Shown here one piece after another: positions 1-6,977 of a stretch of 6,977 nt of DNA. Positions within the stretch are counted from its first letter, which is position 1, and every line of letters starts with the position of its first letter. Origin of the DNA: an uncultured Shinella sp. (GTDB lineage Bacteria > Pseudomonadota > Alphaproteobacteria > Rhizobiales > Rhizobiaceae). The notes under the pieces are model-generated. The model searched no databases. It had not been told where the DNA came from and saw nothing but the letters and a program-made list of their open reading frames with translations. The translations under genes and the position numbers were made by a program. The stretch is taken from the NCBI RefSeq assembly GCF_946479415.1, contig NZ_CAMLFY010000173.1, positions 1 to 6,977 of the forward strand, in the 5' to 3' direction.

Positions 1-1
1 C

Positions 2-883
<882 letters not shown>

Positions 884-896
884 GGGGCGGATCGAC

Positions 897-902
897 AAGG
901 AG
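897..902 (+). promoter_or_regulatory. Shine–Dalgarno sequence deciding the phoH start
   Basis: AAGGAG, a near-perfect anti-16S match, sits 9 nt before an in-frame TTG at 912. The next in-frame ATG (930) would be 27 nt away and has no purine-rich tract of its own. This favours TTG 912 as the initiation codon. Confidence 0.65.
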
Positions 903-911
903 CTTGACCGC

Positions 912-1964
912 TTGAACGGACACGAACTGATGACGTCCTCGCCGCGCCAGTCGAAGAACCAGACCGACGTAAATCAATTCGTGCTCACGTTCGAGAACAA
1001 TCGATACGCAAGCGAGCTCTTCGGCCAGTTCGACCAGCATCTGAAGCTGCTCGAACAGCGCCTGCATATCGATGCGCGCGCCCGCGGCAACTCCGTCTCC
1101 ATCTCCGGCGATGTGGTCGCCACGAGCCAGGCCCGCCGGGCGCTGGATTATCTCTATGACCGCCTCCAGAAAGGCGGCTCGATCGAGCTGTCGGACGTGG
1201 AGGGCGCCATCCGCATGGCGATTGCCGCAGACGACCAGCTGTCGCTGCCCACCATGGAGCGCAAGGCCAAGCTCTCCATGTCGCAGATCTCCACCCGCAA
1301 GAAGACCATCGCCGCCCGCACGCCGACGCAGGATACCTATATCCGCGCGCTGGAGCGCTCCGAGCTGGTCTTCGGCGTCGGCCCGGCCGGCACGGGCAAG
1401 ACCTATCTCGCCGTCGCCTATGCCGCCCAGCTTCTGGAGCGCGGCGCGGTCGATCGCATCATCCTGTCGCGCCCGGCCGTCGAAGCCGGCGAGCGCCTTG
1501 GCTTCCTGCCCGGCGACATGAAGGAAAAGGTCGATCCGTATCTGCGCCCGCTTTATGACGCGCTCTACGACATGATGCCGGGCGACAAGGTCGAACGGGC
1601 CATCACCGCCGGCGTCATCGAAATCGCGCCCCTTGCCTTCATGCGCGGTCGCACGCTTGCCAACGCCGCCGTCATTCTCGACGAGGCGCAGAACACGACA
1701 TCGATGCAGATGAAGATGTTCCTGACGCGTCTTGGCGAAAATGGCCGCATGATCGTCACCGGCGACCCGAGCCAGGTCGACCTGCCGCGCGGCGTGAAGT
1801 CCGGTCTCGTCGAAGCGCTGCAGATCCTCAAGGGCGTCGAGGGCGTCTCGGTCGTGCGCTTCAAGGATGTCGACGTGGTGCGCCACGAGATGGTCGCCCG
1901 CATCGTCCGGGCCTATGAGGCGACGACCGCCGTTCAGGACGAAAGCGAGCAGACCGACCGCTGA
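912..1964 (+). CDS. phoH: PhoH/YbeZ-family ATPase
   Basis: This is a cytoplasmic PhoH-like P-loop NTPase (YbeZ), which partners the endoribonuclease YbeY in other bacteria and is linked to RNA or ribosome metabolism. With the TTG start it has 350 residues, normal for the family. The N-terminal third (residues about 15–110) is the KH-like region typical of YbeZ. The ATPase core follows, with Walker A GPAGTGKT at 157–164, SRPAVEAGERLGFLPGD, Walker B VILDEAQN at 254–261 and the sensor-like TGDPSQVDLP at 283–292. All catalytic motifs are intact. I chose TTG 912 because AAGGAG lies 9 nt upstream; the alternative ATG 930 gives a protein six residues shorter. An in-frame ATG at 789 lies inside miaB and is unlikely. 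The immediate ybeY neighbour (15 nt downstream) supports the YbeZ assignment over the phosphate-starvation role that gave the name. Confidence 0.95.
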   Translation: MNGHELMTSSPRQSKNQTDVNQFVLTFENNRYASELFGQFDQHLKLLEQRLHIDARARGNSVSISGDVVATSQARRALDYLYDRLQKGGSIELSDVEGAIRMAIAADDQLSLPTMERKAKLSMSQISTRKKTIAARTPTQDTYIRALERSELVFGVGPAGTGKTYLAVAYAAQLLERGAVDRIILSRPAVEAGERLGFLPGDMKEKVDPYLRPLYDALYDMMPGDKVERAITAGVIEIAPLAFMRGRTLANAAVILDEAQNTTSMQMKMFLTRLGENGRMIVTGDPSQVDLPRGVKSGLVEALQILKGVEGVSVVRFKDVDVVRHEMVARIVRAYEATTAVQDESEQTDR

Positions 1965-1979
1965 GCGGTCCCGATCCTT

Positions 1980-2486
1980 ATGAGCGACCTCGATATCCAG
2001 ATTTCCATAGAGGAGGGCCAGTGGCCCTCCGAAGAGCGCCTTGCCGACATGAGCGCGCGCGTGCTCGGTGCCGCCGCGGACTATCTTCGCACGACGGAAA
2101 AGCAGCCCTTTCCGAAGACCGGCGCGCCCGAGGTCTCCCTCGTCTTCACCAATGACGCGGAGATCCGCGGTATCAATGCGGAATGGCGCAGCCAGGACAA
2201 GCCGACCAACGTCCTGTCCTTCCCCGCCTTCCCGGTGACACCGGGAAAAATGCCGGGGCCGATGCTCGGCGACATCATCTTTGCCGAGGAGACGCTGACC
2301 CGCGAGGCCGTTGAACTTGGCAAGTCCTTCGACGACCATCTCACCCACCTTATGGTGCATGGATTTCTGCATCTCTTCGGCTATGATCACATGGAAGACG
2401 AGGAAGCGGAAAAAATGGAGGGGCTCGAGACTCGCATTCTTGCCGGGCTTGGCCTATCTGACCCCTACGGGGATGACCCCGATTAA
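1980..2486 (+). CDS. ybeY: YbeY, rRNA maturation endoribonuclease
   Basis: YbeY is a zinc-dependent single-strand RNase involved in 16S rRNA 3'-end maturation and ribosome quality control; in Sinorhizobium meliloti the orthologue SMc01113 also affects sRNA regulation (known from the family, not visible here). The 168-residue protein carries the diagnostic H-x3-H-x5-H metal site as HGFLHLFGYDH at residues 127–137 (His127, His131, His137). The upstream NxxWRxxDxPTNVLSFP block and GDIIFAEE are also typical. The length matches rhizobial orthologues. The start at ATG 1980 lies 15 nt after the phoH stop with no strong Shine–Dalgarno sequence (only GAGCGG at 1963–1968), so translational coupling to phoH is plausible. 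The acidic C-terminal tail after the metal site is variable in the family. Confidence 0.96.
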   Translation: MSDLDIQISIEEGQWPSEERLADMSARVLGAAADYLRTTEKQPFPKTGAPEVSLVFTNDAEIRGINAEWRSQDKPTNVLSFPAFPVTPGKMPGPMLGDIIFAEETLTREAVELGKSFDDHLTHLMVHGFLHLFGYDHMEDEEAEKMEGLETRILAGLGLSDPYGDDPD

Positions 2487-2499
2487 CCAGTTTGGACCA

Positions 2500-3651
2500 A
2501 TGAGCGACTTCAGACATCAGTCGGCAACGACGGAAAAGCACGAGGCGGACGCCTCAAGCCAGGACGAGGCGGGCAGTAGTAGCAGCGCGCCGAAGCAGGA
2601 GAACGGGGGCCGGACATCCTTCTGGTCCCGCGCAGCCCGGCTCTGGCGCATGACGGGTGCCTCTACACTGCGCAAGGATCTTGCCGAGGCCCTGATGACG
2701 GAAGACACCGGCGGCGAGCCGGCCTTCCTGCCCGAAGAACGGGCGATGCTGCATAACATTCTCCGCTTCCGCGAAGTGCGGGTCGAGGACGTCATGGTGC
2801 CGCGCGCCGATATCGAAGCGGTCGACCAGGACATCACGATCGCCGAACTGATGGTGATCTTCGAGGATTCCGGCCGCTCGCGCATGCCGGTCTATAATGA
2901 AAGCCTCGACGACCCGCGCGGCATGGTGCACATCCGCGACCTGCTCGCCTATGTCACCAAGCAGGCCCGCAACAAGCGCCGCACCGGCGCCAAGGCCGCG
3001 CCCGCCAACGGCGAGAAACCCGCCCGTGCGCCAAAAGCCGAATTCGACCTCGGCCGCGTCGATCTGTCGAAGACCGTCGCCGAAGCCGGCATCATCCGCC
3101 AGGTTCTCTTCGTGCCGCCGTCCATGCTCGCCGCCGACCTGATGGCGCGCATGCAGGCCGACCGTACACAGATGGCGCTCGTCATCGACGAATATGGCGG
3201 CACGGATGGCCTCGCCTCGCTGGAGGACATCGTCGAGATGGTCGTCGGCGATATCGAGGACGAGCACGACGACGAGGAAGCGATGATCCAGCGCGTCAGC
3301 GACGACGTGTTCATCGCCGATGCCCGTGTCGAGCTGGAAGAGTTGGCCGAAGCCATCGGCCCGGATTTCGACATTCGCGAACAGCTGGAAGATGCCGATA
3401 CGCTCGGCGGCCTGATCTTCGCCTCGCTCGGCCGCATTCCGGTGCGCGGCGAGGTCGTTCAGGCGGTGCCGGGCTTCGAGTTCCACGTGCTCGATGCCGA
3501 TCCGCGCCGCGTCAAGCGCGTACGCGTCACCCGCAAGCGCGCCGGCTCGGTGCGCCGCCGCGAGCGCCGGCCGGAAGGCGAGGGCGTGACCGTCGCCGCC
3601 GACCGCCTGAAGGCGCCGGAACAGCAGGCCGGCGAAGCGAATATCGACTGA
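2500..3651 (+). CDS. CorC/TlyC (hemolysin-family) CBS-domain protein lacking the DUF21 membrane domain
   Basis: This is a 383-residue soluble member of the CorC/TlyC family, which is associated with Mg2+/Co2+ handling in enterobacteria; the name hemolysin is historical. Domains in order: a low-complexity Ser/Glu/Lys-rich N-terminus (residues about 8–40), a CBS pair whose first half starts at DVMVPRADI (97 onward, with RMPVY further on), a basic Ala/Pro/Lys linker (about 153–181), the second CBS half ending in VIDEYGGTDGLASLEDIVEMVVGDIEDE (228 onward), then a CorC_HlyC transporter-associated domain (about 268–350, with DTLGGLIFASLGRIPVRGE), and an Arg-rich tail. No hydrophobic segment suggests a membrane helix. 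The start at ATG 2500 lies 13 nt after the ybeY stop and has a weak ribosome site, so coupling is likely. The open frame extends upstream to 2311, but that part overlaps ybeY. The next gene, lnt, is the usual corC neighbour. Confidence 0.92.
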   Translation: MSDFRHQSATTEKHEADASSQDEAGSSSSAPKQENGGRTSFWSRAARLWRMTGASTLRKDLAEALMTEDTGGEPAFLPEERAMLHNILRFREVRVEDVMVPRADIEAVDQDITIAELMVIFEDSGRSRMPVYNESLDDPRGMVHIRDLLAYVTKQARNKRRTGAKAAPANGEKPARAPKAEFDLGRVDLSKTVAEAGIIRQVLFVPPSMLAADLMARMQADRTQMALVIDEYGGTDGLASLEDIVEMVVGDIEDEHDDEEAMIQRVSDDVFIADARVELEELAEAIGPDFDIREQLEDADTLGGLIFASLGRIPVRGEVVQAVPGFEFHVLDADPRRVKRVRVTRKRAGSVRRRERRPEGEGVTVAADRLKAPEQQAGEANID

Positions 3652-3681
3652 CGCCGTCTTCCCGATCCCTGAAATGATCTG

Positions 3682-3723
3682 CGCCTTGTCCTGTGTTACG
3701 GCAGGACAAGGCGTCGGTTTTTT
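3682..3723 (+). terminator. Rho-independent terminator after the miaB–corC block
   Basis: A perfect 12-bp inverted repeat, CGCCTTGTCCTG (3682–3693) and CAGGACAAGGCG (3702–3713), has an 8-nt loop and is followed, after TCGG, by six T residues at 3718–3723. It lies 30 nt past the corC stop and before lnt, so it should separate the two transcription units. Confidence 0.9.
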
Positions 3724-3769
3724 GGAAGACTGGCGCGGCTGATTCGGGGATATCTAAAAAGGGGACGGC

Positions 3770-5356
3770 ATGGAGCGGCTCGCGGGCACGGTCATGCTCC
3801 TGTCTGGAACGAGACGGGCGCTTGCGGCATTTCTTGCGGGTCTGATCGGGGTGCTGGCGCTGCCGCCCTTCGGTTTCTTCGCCGCTCTCTTCGTGTCCTT
3901 CACCCTGCTCGTCTGGCTGCTGGATGGGGCAAGTGCGGCGCCGGAAGCGGGTTTCCTGCGGCGGCTTGCGCCCGCCTTCCGCATCGGCTGGTTCTTCGGC
4001 TTCGGTTATTTCATCGGCGGGCTCTGGTGGCTCGGCAATGCACTTCTGGTGGAGGCCGACGATTACGCCTGGGCAGTACCGCTCGCCATTCTCGGCGTGC
4101 CGGCCTTCCTCGCGCTCTATTACGGCCTCGCTGCCGCCTTCGCGCGCCTTCTGTGGTCGGATGGCATGGGCCGTATCGCAGCACTTGCCTTCGCCTTTGG
4201 CGCTGCCGAGTGGCTGCGCGGCACACTCTTCACCGGCTTTCCTTGGAATGCCGTCGGCTATGGCGCCATGCCGGTGCCGCTCCTCATGCAATCCTCCGGT
4301 TTCCTCGGCATCGCCGCCATCAATGCGCTCGCCGTCTTTGTCTTCGCGGCCCCCGCATTGATCGGCACGCGGCGGGGACGGGTTCCCGGCTTGGCGATCG
4401 CCATCCTGCTTTTCGCCGCCCATGTCGGTTATGGCTATTACGCGCTGCATGTCGTGCCTTCGCCGCAAAACGAGGCGACGGTGGTTCGCCTTGTCCAGCC
4501 GGTCATCAATCAGGCGATGAAGCTCGACGATTCCGCACGCGCGGAGATCTTCGAGCGGCATCTGAAGCTCAGCGCCGAAAAGCCGGCCGACGGCGGCAAG
4601 CGGCCCGACATCATCGTCTGGCCGGAGACCTCCATCCCCTTCATCCTCACCGACAATCCCGATGCGCTGGTGCGCATCGCCGATGTGCTGGAGGATGATC
4701 AGGTGTTGATTGCCGGCGCGGTACGCACCGAAAGTGCCGGCTCCGGCAAGGCGCCGCGCTACTACAATTCCATCTATGTGATTGATGGCAAGGGACAGAT
4801 CGTTTCCGCCGCCGACAAGGTGCACTTGGTGCCCTTCGGTGAATACATGCCCTTCGAGGAGGTGTTCGAAAGCCTCGGCGTCGTGGCCGTCGCAGCCATG
4901 CCCGGCGGCTTTTCCGCTGCCCGCGAGCACCAACTCCTGACCGCCGGTGGCAAGGGCTTCTATCCGCTGATCTGCTACGAGGCGATCTTCCCGTCGGAGA
5001 TCAACGCGTCGGCTAAGGAGGCTGCGGCCCTCCTCAATGTCACCAATGATGCCTGGTTCGGCAACACGCCCGGCCCCTACCAGCATTTCCTGCAGGCGCG
5101 TCTTCGCGCCGTCGAGCGCGGCCTTCCACTGATTCGCGCCGCCAACAATGGCATCTCGGCTGTCGTCGATAGCAGGGGGGCTATCGTGAGAGGCCTATCA
5201 TATGATACGTCCGGATTCATTGATGCAACTCTTCCGGGAAGAGTTTCGGCCGCCGATCGGGTGAAAACGCAGAACTGGTCGTTTCTAACGACGCTCGCTG
5301 TTCTCTTTGCGGCAGGCGGCATTTCTCGCATTGGTTTTAGAAACAGGATGAATTGA
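3770..5356 (+). CDS. lnt: Apolipoprotein N-acyltransferase
   Basis: Lnt is the inner-membrane enzyme that N-acylates the lipid-modified N-terminal Cys of lipoproteins, the last step of lipoprotein maturation. The 528-residue protein has an N-terminal bundle of about six hydrophobic segments (within residues 17–225), a periplasmic nitrilase-like domain and one C-terminal hydrophobic segment (about 503–522). The catalytic triad can be placed: Glu286 in VWPETSIP, Lys350 in ADKVHLVPFGEYMP and Cys402 in LICYEAIFP. The auxiliary Glu358 and Glu404 are at the same offsets as E. coli Glu343 and Glu389. ATG 3770 is preceded by AAAAGGGG five bases upstream; a second ATG at 3794 is possible but lacks such a site. 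The gene follows a terminator, so it needs its own promoter or readthrough; I see no clear promoter in the 46-nt gap. In Sinorhizobium this gene is known as actA, required for acid tolerance. Its last 60 codons contain rarer codons and clustered palindromes. Confidence 0.97.
   Translation: MERLAGTVMLLSGTRRALAAFLAGLIGVLALPPFGFFAALFVSFTLLVWLLDGASAAPEAGFLRRLAPAFRIGWFFGFGYFIGGLWWLGNALLVEADDYAWAVPLAILGVPAFLALYYGLAAAFARLLWSDGMGRIAALAFAFGAAEWLRGTLFTGFPWNAVGYGAMPVPLLMQSSGFLGIAAINALAVFVFAAPALIGTRRGRVPGLAIAILLFAAHVGYGYYALHVVPSPQNEATVVRLVQPVINQAMKLDDSARAEIFERHLKLSAEKPADGGKRPDIIVWPETSIPFILTDNPDALVRIADVLEDDQVLIAGAVRTESAGSGKAPRYYNSIYVIDGKGQIVSAADKVHLVPFGEYMPFEEVFESLGVVAVAAMPGGFSAAREHQLLTAGGKGFYPLICYEAIFPSEINASAKEAAALLNVTNDAWFGNTPGPYQHFLQARLRAVERGLPLIRAANNGISAVVDSRGAIVRGLSYDTSGFIDATLPGRVSAADRVKTQNWSFLTTLAVLFAAGGISRIGFRNRMN
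5167..5245. repeat. Cluster of three inverted repeats inside the 3' end of lnt
   Basis: Three consecutive inverted repeats occur within 79 bp: CGATAGC/GCTATCG with a 6-nt loop (5167–5186), the perfect 12-bp palindrome TATCATATGATA (5196–5207), and 9-bp arms AACTCTTCC/GGAAGAGTT around a single G (5227–5245). The surrounding codons (AGG, AGA, CTA, TCA, ACT) are rarer than elsewhere in the gene. The encoded protein still looks like normal Lnt, so this is not an insertion. Function is unknown and chance is possible. Confidence 0.5.
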
Positions 5357-5381
5357 CCCAAAACCCCTAAAATAGCATAGT
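5353..5381 (+). promoter_or_regulatory. Predicted sigma-70-type promoter for phrR/praR
   Basis: TTGACC (5353–5358, 5 of 6 matches to TTGACA) is followed by exactly 17 nt and CATAGT (5376–5381, 4 of 6 matches to TATAAT). The -35 overlaps the lnt stop codon. A start site near 5388 would give a leader of about 115 nt before the regulator gene. This is the best promoter candidate in the window, but it rests on motif reading only. Confidence 0.5.
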
Positions 5382-5382
5382 G

Positions 5383-5399
5383 CAACCTGCCGGCCGTTT
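5383..5399. promoter_or_regulatory. Candidate PhrR/PraR autoregulatory operator
   Basis: CAAC-N9-GTTT at 5383–5399 differs by one base from CAAC-N9-GTTG, which I recall with moderate confidence as the PraR site in Rhizobium leguminosarum. It lies over the predicted transcription start of the regulator gene, the right place for a repressor. PraR is reported to repress its own transcription. Confidence 0.4.
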
Positions 5400-5425
5400 T
5401 CCTGTATTGTGGTAGCCCTTAAGAG

Positions 5426-5447
5426 GTTGCGCATACAACGTGACGTT
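5426..5447. promoter_or_regulatory. Overlapping inverted repeats in the phrR leader
   Basis: GTTG-N6-CAAC (5426–5439) overlaps AACGT-G-ACGTT (5437–5447), a perfect 11-bp palindrome around one G. In addition, AGGTTGC (5424–5430) is the reverse complement of GCAACCT (5382–5388) in the upstream candidate operator. The sequence could be a second protein-binding site or form part of a leader hairpin. Confidence 0.35.
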
Positions 5448-5503
5448 AAGTCTTCGTAAAGGCTGCCGGAAGGGTGGGGCCATTCCGCGTTAGGACGAAA
5501 GTG

Positions 5504-5923
5504 ATGATGGAAAACAAAAAGAAGCCGAATCCGATCGATATTCATGTCGGCAGCCGGATCCGGCTTCGCAGGACCATGCTTGGCATGAGCCAGGAGAAGC
5601 TGGGTGAAAGCCTCGGCATCACCTTTCAGCAGATTCAGAAATACGAGAAGGGCACGAACCGCGTCGGCGCCAGCCGCCTGCAGAACATTTCGAGCATTCT
5701 CAACGTACCCGTCTCCTTCTTCTTCGAGGATGCGCCGGGCGAGCAGGCGGATGCTCAGGCCGGTCTTGCCGAGGCATCGAGCTCCAATTACGTGGTCGAT
5801 TTCCTGTCGTCTTCCGAAGGCCTGCAGCTCAACCGCGCCTTCGTGAAGATCAACGACCCCAAGGTCCGCCGCAAGCTTGTCGATCTCGTCAAGGCGCTGG
5901 CGGCCGAAATGGAAGCAGAGTGA
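5504..5923 (+). CDS. phrR: XRE-family HTH transcriptional regulator, PhrR/PraR-like
   Basis: This is a 139-residue cytoplasmic DNA-binding protein. A Cro/C1-type helix-turn-helix fills residues about 14–70, with GMSQEKLGESLGITFQQIQKYEKGTNRV as the core (27–54). After it comes a variable Ala/Glu/Gln-rich linker (about 85–100) and a C-terminal LVDLVKALAAEMEAE helix. Sequence and position (between lnt/actA and metK) match rhizobial PhrR, a low-pH-inducible regulator beside actA in Sinorhizobium, and its orthologue PraR, a repressor of adhesin and quorum-sensing genes in R. leguminosarum that is relieved by the small protein CinS. Which role applies here cannot be read from sequence. Start choice: AGGA at 5492–5495 lies 8 nt before ATG 5504; GTG 5501 and ATG 5507 are close alternatives. 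GTG 5474 lacks a spaced ribosome site. The gene has its own predicted promoter and a terminator, so it is probably monocistronic. Confidence 0.9.
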   Translation: MMENKKKPNPIDIHVGSRIRLRRTMLGMSQEKLGESLGITFQQIQKYEKGTNRVGASRLQNISSILNVPVSFFFEDAPGEQADAQAGLAEASSSNYVVDFLSSSEGLQLNRAFVKINDPKVRRKLVDLVKALAAEMEAE

Positions 5924-5947
5924 TCCTTTCCAGCTTTGGCATGGATG

Positions 5948-5975
5948 AAAGGGCGGCGGGCAGGCCGCCCTTTTT
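5948..5975 (+). terminator. Rho-independent terminator after phrR
   Basis: A 10-bp perfect stem, AAAGGGCGGC (5948–5957) and GCCGCCCTTT (5964–5973), has a 6-nt loop and a T run at 5971–5975. It lies 24 nt past the regulator's stop codon and separates it from metK. Confidence 0.92.
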
Positions 5976-6010
5976 CGTTGCGCACCGGGATTTCGCAGCG
6001 TGGCAGATCG

Positions 6011-6024
6011 CCCGGAAATCCGGG
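6011..6024. repeat. CCCGGA/TCCGGG palindrome in the metK control region
   Basis: Six-base arms CCCGGA (6011–6016) and TCCGGG (6019–6024) are separated by AA. The right arm overlaps the next inverted repeat by two bases. It has no T run, so it is not a terminator. It may be an operator half or a structural accident. Confidence 0.35.
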
Positions 6025-6046
6025 ACATAAAGACATTCTTATGTCC
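6023..6046. promoter_or_regulatory. Candidate SahR/SamR-type operator upstream of metK
   Basis: Inverted repeat GGACATAA (6023–6030) and TTATGTCC (6039–6046) around 8 nt. The inner 20 bp (6025–6044) read as ACATAAAGA-N2-TTCTTATGT, close to the ACATAAAGA-N2-TCTTTATGT style of palindrome that I recall for the ArsR-family regulators SahR/SamR of methionine-cycle genes in alphaproteobacteria. metK is an expected target. The assignment is from memory of the motif, not a search. Confidence 0.5.
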
Positions 6047-6060
6047 TTGTGTGCTTGTCT

Positions 6061-6111
6061 TTCCCCGACGAACTGAATAACAACGTCGAAGTCATTTTTC
6101 TTTGAGGGGAA
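6061..6111 (+). promoter_or_regulatory. Possible metK leader structure pairing with its ribosome-binding site
   Basis: TTCCCC (6061–6066) can pair with GGGGAA (6106–6111), which contains the metK Shine–Dalgarno core. Nested inside, GACG (6067–6070) can pair with CGTC (6084–6087), giving stacked helices around a 13-nt loop. This could repress translation initiation. It does not show the conserved core of SAM-II or SAM/SAH riboswitches as I know them, so I do not call a riboswitch class. Confidence 0.35.
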
Positions 6112-6118
6112 TTCCCGC

Positions 6119-6977
<859 letters not shown>

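Noticed and set aside
2311..2499. Upstream extension of the CorC-family gene from 2311
   Set aside because: It overlaps the catalytic region of ybeY in another frame; the sequence before ATG 2500 is unlike CorC N-termini.
3724..3769. Sigma-70 promoter for lnt using TTGGAA (3722–3727) and TATCTA (3751–3756)
   Set aside because: The spacing is 23 nt, too long, and no better -35 could be found for the TATCTA element.
3527..5086. 519-codon open frame on the minus strand, antisense to lnt
   Set aside because: It shows the same shadow effect, crosses the corC–lnt terminator and has no domain signature; lnt with its catalytic residues occupies the + strand.
5474..5503. GTG start for the HTH regulator at 5474
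   Set aside because: The purine tract abuts the GTG with no spacing, whereas AGGA is correctly spaced for ATG 5504 and orthologues begin near the MxENKKKPNP sequence.
5976..6118. Known SAM riboswitch (SAM-II or SAM/SAH class) upstream of metK
   Set aside because: The conserved cores of these classes, as far as I can recall them, are not present; only a generic SD-pairing fold can be drawn.

Overview
The window is a stretch of conserved alphaproteobacterial core chromosome, most likely from the Rhizobiaceae (Rhizobium/Ensifer/Shinella-like). This rests on high GC with strongly GC-biased third codon positions, on the gene order miaB–phoH(ybeZ)–ybeY–corC–lnt–phrR/praR–metK, and on the sequence of the small XRE regulator, which closely resembles rhizobial PhrR/PraR. 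All seven genes lie on the + strand. I see no tRNA, rRNA, CRISPR array, insertion sequence, phage gene or sign of horizontal transfer.

Bases 1–3651 form one tight block: the 3' part of miaB (tRNA 2-methylthiolation), phoH/ybeZ (ATPase), ybeY (RNase and ribosome maturation) and a membrane-anchorless CorC/TlyC CBS-domain protein. Gaps are 28, 15 and 13 nt and I see no internal promoter, so a single transcript is likely. A strong rho-independent terminator (12-bp stem plus T run) closes it at 3682–3723.

Bases 3770–5356 hold lnt (apolipoprotein N-acyltransferase; called actA in Sinorhizobium acid-tolerance work). A good sigma-70-type promoter overlaps the lnt stop codon and should drive the HTH regulator phrR/praR (5504–5923). 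A CAAC-N9-GTTT element lies over the predicted start site and fits autorepression. A second terminator (5948–5975) follows the regulator.

Bases 5976–6118 are the metK control region. They hold two abutting palindromes, one of which resembles the SahR/SamR methionine-cycle operator, and a leader that can fold so as to pair with the metK Shine–Dalgarno sequence. metK (S-adenosylmethionine synthetase) starts at 6119 and is cut by the window end just before its GGGAFSGKD signature.

Together the genes cover translation quality (MiaB, PhoH, YbeY), envelope (CorC, Lnt), stress or quorum-linked regulation (PhrR/PraR) and SAM supply. I found no convincing new multi-gene system. The points worth following are regulatory: the phrR promoter and operator, the metK operator and leader, and a cluster of palindromes in rare-codon sequence at the 3' end of lnt.
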